DNA from: JBBQXH01 sp963710975
GTDB taxonomy: Bacteria; Actinomycetota; Thermoleophilia; Gaiellales; Gaiellaceae
NCBI GenBank assembly: GCA_963710975.1
Contig: CAVQCG010000003.1
Location: 310,001 to 374,000 of the forward strand
Length of the DNA stretch: 64,000 bases
Reading direction: 5' to 3'
This document shows, piece after piece, positions 1 to 9,209 of the stretch. Positions within the stretch are counted from its first letter, which is position 1. The number at the start of each line of letters is the position of its first letter. The notes beneath the pieces are model-generated. The model was not told the DNA's origin, did no database searches, and saw nothing but the letters and a program-made list of their open reading frames with translations. The translations under genes were made by a program, and so were the position numbers.

Positions 1-2
1 AG

Positions 3-1109
<1,107 letters not shown>

Positions 1110-1183
1110 CCACCCTCCGCGGCCGGCTTCGCCGTACGCGGCACGCGCCTCCGGCGCTTGCCCCCCCATCCGGGGGAAATCGA

Positions 1184-1212
1184 TTGACGCTTGCCGGAAG
1201 CCCGGATACGGT
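1184..1212 (+). promoter_or_regulatory. Candidate sigma70-type promoter of the eCIS regulator
   Basis: TTGACG at 1184-1189 is followed after 17 bases by TACGGT at 1207-1212, which fits the actinobacterial TTGACN-N17-TANNNT pattern. It lies upstream of the leader ORF at 1244 and the SARP gene at 1282. A short C-run/G-run hairpin (about 1161-1176) just upstream may end transcription of the mutase gene, though it lacks a T-tract. No other equally good promoter is seen before the sheath gene, so this may drive the whole cluster; that is inference. Confidence 0.45.
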
Positions 1213-1243
1213 CGCCGCGTTGGTCGGTGACGGAAGGAGCGCC

Positions 1244-1285
1244 GTGAAGGGTCGATCCTCGTCGCTGCGGCGTGTGGGCCGGTGA
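1244..1285 (+). CDS. 13-residue leader ORF overlapping the SARP start
   Basis: A strong Shine-Dalgarno sequence (GGAAGGAG, 1232-1239) precedes a GTG at 1244. The resulting 13-codon ORF is rich in Arg, Lys and Ser (MKGRSSSLRRVGR), and its TGA overlaps the GTG start of the SARP gene in the sequence GTGA. The SARP start itself has no recognisable ribosome binding site, so translation of the regulator is probably coupled to this leader. It could instead be a frameshifted N-terminal extension of the regulator. Confidence 0.4.
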   Translation: MKGRSSSLRRVGR

Positions 1286-2028
1286 CCCCGGCGAGCGTCG
1301 TTGCGGCCCGGCCCGATTCGACGCCTTGCGTTGTCGATTCGCTCGAGCTGGCGCTCCTCAATTCGTTCGAGCTCAGGTCGAACGGCGCGGCCGTCCCGCT
1401 TCCGCTCAGCGCACAGCGCTTGCTTGCGTTTCTCGCCTTGCGGGATCACCCGATGCTCCGTGTTCACGTCGCAGGAACGCTGTGGATCGACGCGACCGAG
1501 GACCGAGCGTTCGCGAGCCTTCGATCGACGCTCTGGCGTCTCCAGCAACCCGGCCACCGAGTCGTCGAGGTCACGAATCAGCAGCTCAGGCTCGCCCGGG
1601 GGCTGCGGGTCGACTTGCACGACGCGACGGCCTCGGCGCGCGGATTGATCGACGGGACGGGCAGCCCCGACGCGATCCTGGAGCCATTGGTCTTCACCGG
1701 CGAGCTGCTCCCCGACTGGTACGACGACTGGGTGCTGATCGAGCGCGAGCGCTACCGTCAGCTCGGGCTTCATGCTCTCGAGATCCTTGCCGACCGGCTC
1801 ACCGTCGCGGGTCGCTACGGAGAGGCCACGGATGCCGCCCTCGCAGCGGTCGCGGGCGAGCCTATGCGGGAGAGCGCGCACCGCGTATTGATCCGCGTTT
1901 ACCTGGCCGAAGGTAACCCGGGCGAGGCAATCCGCCAGTACCGGTTCTACCGACAGCTTGTGCGCGATCGCCTGGGACTCGAGCCCTCGCCGCAGATCGA
2001 CGGGCTCGTCGCGGGGTTGACGGCATGA
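1282..2028 (+). CDS. SARP/BTAD-family transcriptional regulator at the head of the eCIS cluster
   Basis: The 248-residue protein has the two-part layout of short SARP regulators. A winged-helix DNA-binding region is at about residues 20-105 (AQRLLAFLALRDHP, then LRSTLWRLQ), and a bacterial transcriptional activator (BTAD) helical repeat region is at about 130-245 (ELLPDWYDDWVLIER, AIRQYRFYRQLV, LGLEPSPQ). Proteins of this family bind direct repeats and activate adjacent gene clusters. Its position just upstream of sheath and tube, in the same orientation, makes it the likely activator of the injection system. The GTG start is chosen because it overlaps the stop of a leader ORF with a good ribosome binding site. 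No ATPase or sensor domain is attached. Confidence 0.85.
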   Translation: MTPASVVAARPDSTPCVVDSLELALLNSFELRSNGAAVPLPLSAQRLLAFLALRDHPMLRVHVAGTLWIDATEDRAFASLRSTLWRLQQPGHRVVEVTNQQLRLARGLRVDLHDATASARGLIDGTGSPDAILEPLVFTGELLPDWYDDWVLIERERYRQLGLHALEILADRLTVAGRYGEATDAALAAVAGEPMRESAHRVLIRVYLAEGNPGEAIRQYRFYRQLVRDRLGLEPSPQIDGLVAGLTA

Positions 2029-2066
2029 TGACGGTCCGGTGACGCACGCCGGTCAGCGTCCGAGAT

Positions 2067-2285
2067 GTGGGGGGCGGCTCCTTCGAGCGAACCGGGGTTC
2101 TCGTGATCCGTGCATGGACCGAGGGGGAGCCACCGACGCTCCGTGCCCGGCTGACAGGGACGAGCGACATCGCGCAAGGCGAGCAGACGTCCATGACGCT
2201 CGCCGGCGCGACCTCCGTAACCGCGGCGGTCGGCCGCTGGCTCGACGAGGTGCAGTCAGGTGACGACCCCGTGACGGATGCGTGA
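2067..2285 (+). CDS. Small uncharacterised protein between regulator and sheath
   Basis: This 72-residue frame (GTG start; GTG at 2103 is an alternative) encodes a compact alpha/beta-looking protein with LVIRAWTEGEPPTLRARL near the N-terminus and an amphipathic C-terminal helix (VGRWLDEVQ). I know of no function. Small proteins of this general look accompany SARP regulators in actinobacterial eCIS loci, which is why I prefer this frame over the overlapping Arg-rich one. It lies 38 bases after the regulator and 43 bases before the sheath gene, so it is probably in the same transcript. Confidence 0.5.
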   Translation: MGGGSFERTGVLVIRAWTEGEPPTLRARLTGTSDIAQGEQTSMTLAGATSVTAAVGRWLDEVQSGDDPVTDA

Positions 2286-2328
2286 CGGGCGGCGGTCAGC
2301 CTGCCCGCGTCAGGACGAGGAGGGCTAG

Positions 2329-3882
2329 ATGGCGACCGCACCGACCTACCCCGGCGTCTACATCGAGGAAGTCCCGAGCGGAGTCCGCACGATCACGGGT
2401 GTCGCGACGTCGATCACGGCGTTCGTCGGCTTCGCCCTGCGCGGCCCCGTGAACGAGCAGACGCGGGTTCAGAGCTTCACTGAATACGTCCGATCGTTCG
2501 GGGGCCTCGCGGCGACGAGCACGATGAGCTACGCCGTCCAGCAGTACTTCGTGAACGGCGGCAAGGACGCGATCATTGTCCGCGCAGCGCGGCTGACCGG
2601 AACCGCGTCGCAACGCGCCAAGAAGTCCGCCTTCACCTCAGGCACCGGGAGCAACACGTTCACCCTTGAAGCCGCCAACGAAGGCGTGTGGGGCGACAAG
2701 CTTCGCGTCCGGGTCGACTACGACGTCGATCCGGAGAAGCCTAACGCGTTCAACCTCTCCGTCAAGGATCTCGGGACAGGAGCGATCGAGACCTTCCGGA
2801 ACCTCAGCACGGTCGCGACCGACGCCCTCTTCGCACAGCGCGTTCTCCGGAACCAGTCGAAGCTGCTGCGAGCGCCGGCAGTGCCGCAGAACAAGCCCGC
2901 TGCGAGCGCGAATCCGACCAAACCAGATCCGTTCGAGGATGTCTCCTCGCTCTCGCTCAGCGGCGGAGCAGACGGTGACCGGGCCGACACCGATCTCGTT
3001 CCGACCCCAGGGGCCAAGACGGGCCTCTTCGCCCTCGACACGGCCGATCTCTTCAATCTTCTCTGCATCCCGCCCGTCGACCGAGGCGGCGTCCTCGGGA
3101 GCACGGCACGTCAGAACGCGTCCGCCTACTGCCGTGATCGCCGCGCCCTCTACCTCGTCGACCCCGACTCGACCTGGGACGAGGTCGGTGACGTGACCTC
3201 GGACCTCACGACGTTCACGACCGGGATGGTGCGCCCGAACTCCGCCCTCTACTTCCCGCGCCTGACCGCGGCAGATCCCGAGCTCGGAAATGCGCTCGAC
3301 ACATTCCCGCCGTGCGGCGCCGTCGCCGGGATCATGGCCCGGACGGATGCACAGCGCGGCGTCTGGAAGGCGCCCGCAGGGCAGGACGCGACGATCGTCG
3401 GCGCCGACGGGCTCTCCGTCAAGCTCACCGACGGCGAGAACGGCCAGCTCAACCCACTGGGCGTGAACTGCCTGCGAACCTTCCCCATCGTCGGCAACGT
3501 CGTCTGGGGGGCGCGCACGCTCGACGGTGCAGACCGCGTGGCCTCCGAGTGGAAGTACGTCCCCGTGCGCCGGCTGACGCTGTTCCTCGAGGAGAGCCTC
3601 TACCGCGGTACGCAATGGGTCGTCTTCGAGCCGAACGACGAACCGCTCTGGTCGCAGATCCGCTTGAACCTCGGCGCGTTCATGCAGAGCCTCTTCCGTC
3701 AGGGGGCGTTCCAGGGTACGACGCCGCGGGAGGCGTACTTCGTGAAGTGCGACGGTGAGACGACGACGCAGGACGACATCAACCGCGGTGTCGTGAACAT
3801 CCTCGTCGGCTTCGCCCCGTTGAAGCCCGCCGAGTTCGTCATCGTGCGGATCCAGCAGATGGCCGGCCAGATCGCGACCTAG
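2329..3882 (+). CDS. Contractile tail sheath protein
   Basis: The 517-residue protein starts with the sheath signature PGVYIEEVPSG (about residues 6-16) and continues with the usual N-terminal sheath domain (GFALRGPVNEQTRV, YAVQQYFVNGGKDAIIVRAA). The C-terminal conserved domain at about 380-517 includes WGARTLDGADRVASEWKY and ends in FVIVRIQQMAGQ. In eCIS particles the sheath forms the contractile outer tube that drives the inner tube through the target membrane. The start has a GAGGAGGG ribosome binding site. This is the only sheath gene in the locus, whereas Afp and PVC clusters carry three; a single-sheath particle or trans-encoded variants are possible. Confidence 0.95.
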   Translation: MATAPTYPGVYIEEVPSGVRTITGVATSITAFVGFALRGPVNEQTRVQSFTEYVRSFGGLAATSTMSYAVQQYFVNGGKDAIIVRAARLTGTASQRAKKSAFTSGTGSNTFTLEAANEGVWGDKLRVRVDYDVDPEKPNAFNLSVKDLGTGAIETFRNLSTVATDALFAQRVLRNQSKLLRAPAVPQNKPAASANPTKPDPFEDVSSLSLSGGADGDRADTDLVPTPGAKTGLFALDTADLFNLLCIPPVDRGGVLGSTARQNASAYCRDRRALYLVDPDSTWDEVGDVTSDLTTFTTGMVRPNSALYFPRLTAADPELGNALDTFPPCGAVAGIMARTDAQRGVWKAPAGQDATIVGADGLSVKLTDGENGQLNPLGVNCLRTFPIVGNVVWGARTLDGADRVASEWKYVPVRRLTLFLEESLYRGTQWVVFEPNDEPLWSQIRLNLGAFMQSLFRQGAFQGTTPREAYFVKCDGETTTQDDINRGVVNILVGFAPLKPAEFVIVRIQQMAGQIAT

Positions 3883-3900
3883 TAGGGAGAAGGAGGAGTC

Positions 3901-4422
3901 GTGGCGCAGTTCAGCGTCAACCCCCAGCGCTTCGACCCGTACAAGAACTTCAAGTTCCGGGTGAAGTGGGACGGCCGTTACGTGGCCGGTGTCAGCAAGG
4001 TCGGTGCACTCAAGCGGACGACCGACGTGGTCAAGCATCGCGAGGGCGGCGACCCGAGCTCGAGTCGCAAGTCGCCTGCACGGACCGAGTACGACCCGGT
4101 CACCCTCGAGCGCGGTGTCACGCACGACACCGAGTTCGAGAAGTGGGCAAACAAGATCTGGAACTTCGGCTCCGGGCTCGGTGCCGAGGTGTCGCTCAAG
4201 GACTTCCGCAAGGACGTCATCCTCGAGGTCTACAACGAGGCGGGGCAGCTCTCGATCGCGTACAAGATCTACCGCTGCTGGGTCTCCGAGTACCAGGCGC
4301 TCCCCGATCTCGACGCGAACGGCAACGCCGTCGCGATCCAGCACCTGAAGCTCGAGAACGAGGGCTGGGAGCGCGACTACGAGGTGCAGGAGCCGAGCGA
4401 GCCGAGCTTCACCGAGCCGTAG
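3901..4422 (+). CDS. Inner tube protein (gp19/Hcp-like)
   Basis: The 173-residue protein belongs to the T4 gp19-like tube family. It shows FDPYKNFKFRVKW at the N-terminus, GVSKVGALKRTTDVVKHREG and a C-terminal HLKLENEGWERDYEV strand. Hexameric rings of this protein stack to form the rigid inner tube inside the sheath. A strong ribosome binding site (GGGAGAAGGAGG) precedes the GTG start 18 bases after the sheath stop. Afp/PVC loci usually have two tube paralogues (Afp1 and Afp5); only one is present here, so it must serve for both positions. Confidence 0.94.
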   Translation: MAQFSVNPQRFDPYKNFKFRVKWDGRYVAGVSKVGALKRTTDVVKHREGGDPSSSRKSPARTEYDPVTLERGVTHDTEFEKWANKIWNFGSGLGAEVSLKDFRKDVILEVYNEAGQLSIAYKIYRCWVSEYQALPDLDANGNAVAIQHLKLENEGWERDYEVQEPSEPSFTEP

Positions 4423-4428
4423 GCGCCG

Positions 4429-5127
4429 ATGAGGGCGCCATCCGCAGCCGAGCTGATGGATGCCTGGGAGCGGTGCGCCGGCAGGGGTTCGCCCGAGCGC
4501 GCGCTCGAGCTTGTTTCGCTCCAGAACCCGCTCCGTCCGGAGGCGTTGACGCCGGGTGCCCGCGACGACATGCTGATCGACCTGCGGGAGAGCCTCTTCG
4601 GCCCAGTTCTCGAGGGTATGGCGGACTGTCCGGCGTGTTCGGAGGCGCTCGAGTTCTCGTTCCGGGCAGAGGAGGTTCGCGTGGAGCCGCCGGATGCAGA
4701 GAGCGGGGAGGCCACGTCCTCGTTCGATGGGCGCGAGATTCGCTTTCGGCTTCCGACGGCCGTCGATGTCGTCGACGCGTGTCGTGCACCCGGTGTCGAT
4801 GCGGCAAGGAGCCTTCTTCTCGACCGCTGCCTGCTCGATCACAAGCCCGACGACCTCTCAGCCGATGCGATCGCGCAGATCGAAGGACGAATGGCGGAGC
4901 TGGACCCGCAGGCAGGGATCGAGATCGCCCTTACCTGCCCGGCCTGCGGCACGGACTGGTCATTGCCGTTCGATATCGAGTCGTTCTTGTGGGCCGAGCT
5001 CGAAGGGTGGGCAACCCGTACCGCCCGAGACGTCCACACGCTCGCGTCCGCATACGGCTGGTCCGAAGCGGAGATCCTGGCGCTGGGTCGCCGGCGCCTC
5101 CTCTACCTGGAACTCGTCGAGTCATGA
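4429..5127 (+). CDS. gp26/gp51-like baseplate protein with Cys pairs
   Basis: This 232-residue protein matches the T4 gp26/gp51-like proteins that follow the tube gene in eCIS loci. It has two CPAC motifs, at about residues 66 and 170, which could together form a zinc ribbon. The first half is an acidic alpha-rich segment (LMDAWERC, LIDLRESLFG), and the C-terminal half resembles a small helical domain (VHTLASAYGWSEAEILALGRRR), as in phage baseplate chaperones. It probably helps assemble the baseplate rather than remaining an enzyme. Its stop overlaps the next start (ATGA), showing translational coupling. Confidence 0.75.
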   Translation: MRAPSAAELMDAWERCAGRGSPERALELVSLQNPLRPEALTPGARDDMLIDLRESLFGPVLEGMADCPACSEALEFSFRAEEVRVEPPDAESGEATSSFDGREIRFRLPTAVDVVDACRAPGVDAARSLLLDRCLLDHKPDDLSADAIAQIEGRMAELDPQAGIEIALTCPACGTDWSLPFDIESFLWAELEGWATRTARDVHTLASAYGWSEAEILALGRRRLLYLELVES

Positions 5128-5789
5128 GCGGATATCTCCGGGGACTCGTCTCGCGCGGGCTTGGAGAAGCGGAGGTCGTGCGGCCTCGTCTGTCCGGCCG
5201 CTTCGAGGCGAGCACGGACGGGGATTGGGCGGGCGAGCTGGCGGCCGAGCGCGAGATTGCATCGGGCCTGCCGGGTGCTCGCGGCGATGCCGTTGCAGGC
5301 GAGCCGAGCCTGTCCACGACTCCGGAAAGCACGGTTGATCCCGGTCGGGTGGAGCGTGCAAACGAGGTGCGTGTCAAAGAGCCCGTGGCTCGCCCCGCGC
5401 TGGAGCCGCTTCCCGCCGCCGTGACGGTCGGGGCTCAGCCCCAACCGTCAGCCATCCAGAGGCCGCCTCGGGCTCCGCTCCTGCCACCCATTCGCTCTGG
5501 CGGGCCGAAGGAAGCCGAGCAACCGATGGGTACCGCGCCGGCGGGAGTCCCCCTGCCTGTCCTCCAGCCACCACCCTCGCCTCGGCCACCGCCTTCTGTA
5601 GATCGCCGGGAGAGCCTCATGTCCACGCAGACGGAACCGAGCTCGGCGCAGCGGCCGGTCGTACGGATCGAGATCGGACGGATCGAGGTCAGCGCACCTG
5701 TTCCCGCGCCGACGCCGCCCGTGAGGAAGCCACGCCGCTCTGCGCCTGCGATGTCGCTCGACGACTATCTGCGGGGTACGAGCCGGTGA
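5124..5789 (+). CDS. Proline-rich eCIS protein with conserved tail motifs
   Basis: The 221-residue protein is mostly low-complexity Pro/Ala/Glu sequence from about residue 50 to 190. It is framed by an N-terminal MSGYLRGLVSR segment and a conserved-looking C-terminus (VVRIEIGRIEVSAPVP, then SLDDYLRG). This plan, a disordered linker between short structured ends, recurs at this place in related loci, but no function is established. It may be a linker or chaperone for tube assembly, or it may set tube length; no long tape-measure protein is seen elsewhere in the cluster. The ATG is chosen because it overlaps the upstream stop; its own stop overlaps the next start. Confidence 0.7.
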   Translation: MSGYLRGLVSRGLGEAEVVRPRLSGRFEASTDGDWAGELAAEREIASGLPGARGDAVAGEPSLSTTPESTVDPGRVERANEVRVKEPVARPALEPLPAAVTVGAQPQPSAIQRPPRAPLLPPIRSGGPKEAEQPMGTAPAGVPLPVLQPPPSPRPPPSVDRRESLMSTQTEPSSAQRPVVRIEIGRIEVSAPVPAPTPPVRKPRRSAPAMSLDDYLRGTSR

Positions 5790-7033
5790 CCAACGCGCTC
5801 GGAATCGCCGCTGTGACCGCCGTGCTCCAGGATCTCCTCAACAACCGGCTCGTGGACGCAAGCGTCGGTGACGTGTCGGTCAGCGCTGTGCCGCCGGACC
5901 GGATCAAGACCGACTCGACGGAGCCGACCCAGCTCAACCTCTTCCTCTACCAGGTCACCCCGAACCAGGGCTGGCGCAACAACGGCCTACCCTCTCGCGC
6001 AGGGGACGGGACGACCGAGCTCGCCAACCCCCCACTCGCACTCGACCTCCACTACCTCCTCACCGCGTACAGCGCCCAGGAGCTGAAGGCCGAGATCCTG
6101 CTCGGCTACGCGATGCAGGTGCTGCACGAGACGCCGGTCCTGACGCGGCAGATGATCAAGGACAAGTTCGCGGCCCACCCGACTGCGGTCACCGGCGGCG
6201 ACCTCCCACCTCCGCTCGACACGCTCTCCGCGGCCGAGCTGGCCGACCAGGTCGAGCTCGTCAAGCTCACACCGCAGGCGTTTGCCACGGAGGAGCTCTC
6301 GCGACTCTGGGCGGCGTTGGGTGCCAACTACCGTCCGACCGCGGGCTACCAGGCCTCTGTGCTCCTGATCGAAGGCACACGGTCGACGAAGACCGCGCTT
6401 CCCGTCGCGCAGCGGAAGGTCTACGTACGAACGTTCCGCGAGCCCGTGATCGAACGCGTCGAGGCAGAGGGCGGTGGGCCAATCGTGGCTGGAAGCAAGC
6501 TCGTGCTCCTCGGGCAGCGCCTGGTTGGCGAGGCGACGGAGGTTCTGGTCAGCGGGATGGCGGCGACGATCGACGGGGCGAGCGACACCCGGATCCTCGC
6601 GACGCCGCCCCCGCTGCGTGCCGGGGTTCAGGCTGCGCAGGTGCAGCATCCGATCGGGATGGGCGATCCTGAGGTGCCGCACCACGGCTTCGAGTCGAAC
6701 ATCGCCCCGTACGTGCTCCGCCCGACCTTCGGCGGCTGGGCGCTATCCCCCGCCCCGGCGGGGTCCGCACCGTACGCGGGAAAGGTGACGCTCACGATGG
6801 CGCCGGCTGTCGCGGCCGGGCAGCGCGTCACGCTCGTGCTCAACTCGACAACGTCGGCCCAGGCGTACACCTTCCGGGCGAGCCCTCGCACTGCCGATGG
6901 AGACCCGGTCGAGGTTCCGCTAGAGAACGTCGCACGGGACGAGTACTTCGTCCGTGTCCAGGTAGACGGCGCCGAGAGCCCGATCGACCTCGACCCGGCG
7001 AGCGTTGCCTTCGGCCCGACGGAGACGGTGTGA
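5786..7033 (+). CDS. DUF4255 tube terminator/cap protein (Pvc16-like)
   Basis: The first 190 residues of this 415-residue protein are a DUF4255 (Pvc16 N-terminal) domain, recognised from AVTAVLQDLLNNRL, TQLNLFLYQVTPN and LALDLHYLLTAYS. In PVC and Afp particles this protein caps the distal end of tube and sheath. The rest, from about residue 210, looks like two immunoglobulin-like beta domains (PVIERVEAEGGG, IPT/TIG-like GSKLVLLGQRL) that could decorate the cap. The GTG start overlaps the preceding TGA, and its own stop overlaps the ATPase start. Confidence 0.88.
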   Translation: MTNALGIAAVTAVLQDLLNNRLVDASVGDVSVSAVPPDRIKTDSTEPTQLNLFLYQVTPNQGWRNNGLPSRAGDGTTELANPPLALDLHYLLTAYSAQELKAEILLGYAMQVLHETPVLTRQMIKDKFAAHPTAVTGGDLPPPLDTLSAAELADQVELVKLTPQAFATEELSRLWAALGANYRPTAGYQASVLLIEGTRSTKTALPVAQRKVYVRTFREPVIERVEAEGGGPIVAGSKLVLLGQRLVGEATEVLVSGMAATIDGASDTRILATPPPLRAGVQAAQVQHPIGMGDPEVPHHGFESNIAPYVLRPTFGGWALSPAPAGSAPYAGKVTLTMAPAVAAGQRVTLVLNSTTSAQAYTFRASPRTADGDPVEVPLENVARDEYFVRVQVDGAESPIDLDPASVAFGPTETV

Positions 7034-8871
7034 CTGCGACCGACGCGACGGTCGATCCGGTCGAGGCGAACCGGCAGGCGCTCGTCGCTGAGCTCGCTCG
7101 CCTGCGGGCGCTTCTCGAGGGTAGCGAGGTCCCGGCCCCGGAGGCCGAGTCGCCGGCTCTCGCGACAATCGCCGCCGGGTTCGGGCTCTCCGCCTTCGAG
7201 CGAGACGTGCTGCTGCTCGCGGCCGCGGTCGAGCTCGAGTCCGAGTTCCCGTCCATCTGGACAGATGACGACGGGTGGCAGCAGCCGACCTTCGGGCTGG
7301 CGCTCGCCCTGATACCAGGCGCCCACTGGAGCGCTCTGTCACCCGAGGCGCCGCTCCGGCGCTGGCGCCTCGTGGAGATCGACGTAGGGCTTCCGGTGAC
7401 GCGTGCGCCTCTTCGGATCGCGGAGCGGGTGCTTCACTACCTCGCCGGGATCCCCGCGGTCGAGGAGCTCCTTCGCGGCCTCGTGTCGGAGCTGCCCGCG
7501 GAGCCGCTTCCGCTGTCGTGGGCGGAAAGGACGAACCGGGTCGCTGCCGCCCTCGCGTCCGGGAATCTCGTCGAGCTCCGGGGAACCGACTCGGAGGACG
7601 CTCGCTGCATCGTCGCCGGAGCCTGCGTCGACCTCGGCACCTCGGCGTTCGCACTCGACGCCAGCGACGTGCCCGAGCCGGCCGCCGAACGAGACACGCT
7701 CGCACGGATCTGGGAGCGGGAGGCCGTCCTGACAGGGGCCGTCCTGACCATCGAGTGCATCGATCTCGACGCGGATCGTGCGCGTCCCGCGCGGCTCCTT
7801 GCGGAGGTCATCGCCGCTCCATGTGTCCTCGCCGTACGCGAGTCGCTTGGCCTCCGCCGTCCTTCCTCCGTACCTATCGAGGTTCCAGCGCTCGCGGCTG
7901 GTGAGCGTCGAGGCCTGTGGCAGGACGTGCTCGGCGAGCCCGTGGACGACAGGGTCGTAGATCAGTTTGGGCTGGGTCTTGGCGGGATCAGAGCCGTCGG
8001 TGCGGCAGTCGACGCGGGCGAGGGCCTGTGGGACGCCTGTCGGGCCGAGGCTCGGCCGCGTCTCGACGATCTCGCTCAGCGAATCGAGCCTGCTGCGAGC
8101 TGGGACGACCTCGTCCTTCCCCAGCGTGAGCGTCAGATCCTTCACGACATCACGGTGCACGTCAGACAGCGGGCGACCGTGTACGACCGTTGGGGTTGGC
8201 GCACGAAGGGTTCACGGGGCCTCGGGGTCGCTGTTCTCTTCAGCGGGCCGAGCGGGACCGGCAAGACGATGGGAGCGGAGGTGCTCGCGGCGGAACTCGC
8301 GCTGGATCTCTATCGCATCGACCTGAGCGGGGTGGTCAGCAAGTACATCGGTGAGACGGAGAAGAACCTGCGCCGGGTGTTTGATGCAGCTGAAGCGGGT
8401 GGCGCCATCCTCCTCTTCGACGAGGCCGATGCCCTGTTCGGCAAGCGAAGCGAGGTCAAGGACAGCCACGACAGGTACGCGAACATCGAGGTCAGCTACC
8501 TCCTCCAACGCATGGAGGCCTACCGCGGCCTTGCGATCCTGACGACGAACATGCGCGGTGCCCTCGATCCGGCGTTCCTTCGGCGGCTTCGCTTCGTGGT
8601 CACGTTCCCATTCCCTGATCAGGCCCAGCGGGCCGAGATCTGGCGCGGGGTCTTCCCCATCGGGACGCCGACCGAAGGCCTCGAGCCGGAGCGCCTCGCT
8701 CGGCTCAATGTGGCCGGAGGAACCATCCGCAACATCGCGCTCGGCGGGGCCTTCCTCGCCGCCGGTGCCGGGGAGCCCGTCCGCATGGAGCACCTGTTGC
8801 GGGCGGCTCGTAGCGAGTGCGCGAAGCTCGAGAAGCCACTCTCGGACGCCGAGTTGGGGGGCTGGGCATGA
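7030..8871 (+). CDS. AAA+ ATPase of the injection system (Pvc15/Afp15-like)
   Basis: The 613-residue protein has a helical N-terminal domain (about 1-350) and one C-terminal AAA+ module. Walker A is GPSGTGKT at about residue 407, Walker B is LLFDEADALFG at about 460, followed by LTTNMRGALDPAFLRRLRF containing sensor 1 and the arginine finger region. Every eCIS locus carries such an ATPase; it is thought to act in assembly or cargo handling rather than in contraction. It is translationally coupled on both sides. All key ATPase residues that I can check are intact. Confidence 0.93.
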   Translation: MTATDATVDPVEANRQALVAELARLRALLEGSEVPAPEAESPALATIAAGFGLSAFERDVLLLAAAVELESEFPSIWTDDDGWQQPTFGLALALIPGAHWSALSPEAPLRRWRLVEIDVGLPVTRAPLRIAERVLHYLAGIPAVEELLRGLVSELPAEPLPLSWAERTNRVAAALASGNLVELRGTDSEDARCIVAGACVDLGTSAFALDASDVPEPAAERDTLARIWEREAVLTGAVLTIECIDLDADRARPARLLAEVIAAPCVLAVRESLGLRRPSSVPIEVPALAAGERRGLWQDVLGEPVDDRVVDQFGLGLGGIRAVGAAVDAGEGLWDACRAEARPRLDDLAQRIEPAASWDDLVLPQRERQILHDITVHVRQRATVYDRWGWRTKGSRGLGVAVLFSGPSGTGKTMGAEVLAAELALDLYRIDLSGVVSKYIGETEKNLRRVFDAAEAGGAILLFDEADALFGKRSEVKDSHDRYANIEVSYLLQRMEAYRGLAILTTNMRGALDPAFLRRLRFVVTFPFPDQAQRAEIWRGVFPIGTPTEGLEPERLARLNVAGGTIRNIALGGAFLAAGAGEPVRMEHLLRAARSECAKLEKPLSDAELGGWA

Positions 8872-9065
8872 TCCCGGTCCGCGTCGAGGTCCACGTCAGC
8901 GAAGTCGTCGTCCGCGGCTCGCCCGCGAATGTCGATCGGGAGCTGCTCGCGAGCGCGTTGACGAGGAGCATTGCGGAGGCGGTCTCGAACGCGGAGATCG
9001 ACGTGGATCCGGCGATGCTCGGGACCGCGCTGGCGGACCGCGTCGGAAAGGAGCTGAAGCCGTGA
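8868..9065 (+). CDS. Small conserved eCIS-associated protein
   Basis: The ATG at 8868 overlaps the ATPase stop (ATGA) and gives a 65-residue protein: a beta-strand-rich start (IPVRVEVHVSEVVVRG) followed by helices (LLASALTRSIAEAV). It is too small for domain recognition and has no signal peptide or membrane segment. Its stop overlaps the next GTG start (GTGA). The continuous overlaps mean it is translated as part of the same relay; its role is unknown. Confidence 0.65.
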   Translation: MIPVRVEVHVSEVVVRGSPANVDRELLASALTRSIAEAVSNAEIDVDPAMLGTALADRVGKELKP

Positions 9066-9160
9066 GCGAACACATCCTCGAGGAGCCGGTTCGCCGGTCC
9101 AGATCCCGCCCGGGCGCGCGACCGATTCTCGGCAGCCGGCCGCCCCGAACCTCGCGCTGA
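9062..9160 (+). CDS. Short 5' frame, probably the detached N-terminus of the next gene
   Basis: The GTG at 9062 overlaps the previous stop as all neighbouring genes do, but the frame ends after 32 residues (MSEHILEEPVRRSR... to 9160). The downstream protein at 9210 continues in a different frame, has no ribosome binding site, and shows plausible coding sequence upstream of its own first start (for example NLALSRHALPRV in a third frame around 9130-9175). The simplest reading is that one gene originally ran from 9062 to 10103 and now carries two small indels in about 100 bases. It could also be an independent micro-ORF. Confidence 0.4.
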   Translation: MSEHILEEPVRRSRSRPGARPILGSRPPRTSR

Positions 9161-9209
9161 GCCGGCATGCGCTCCCCCGCGTCCGACCCATTCGCTCGCA
9201 GCGATAGCC

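Noticed and set aside
2638..4842. 734-residue open frame on the minus strand antisense to sheath and tube
   Set aside because: It is a GC-bias shadow of the strongly supported + strand genes; it has no domain and no ribosome binding site.
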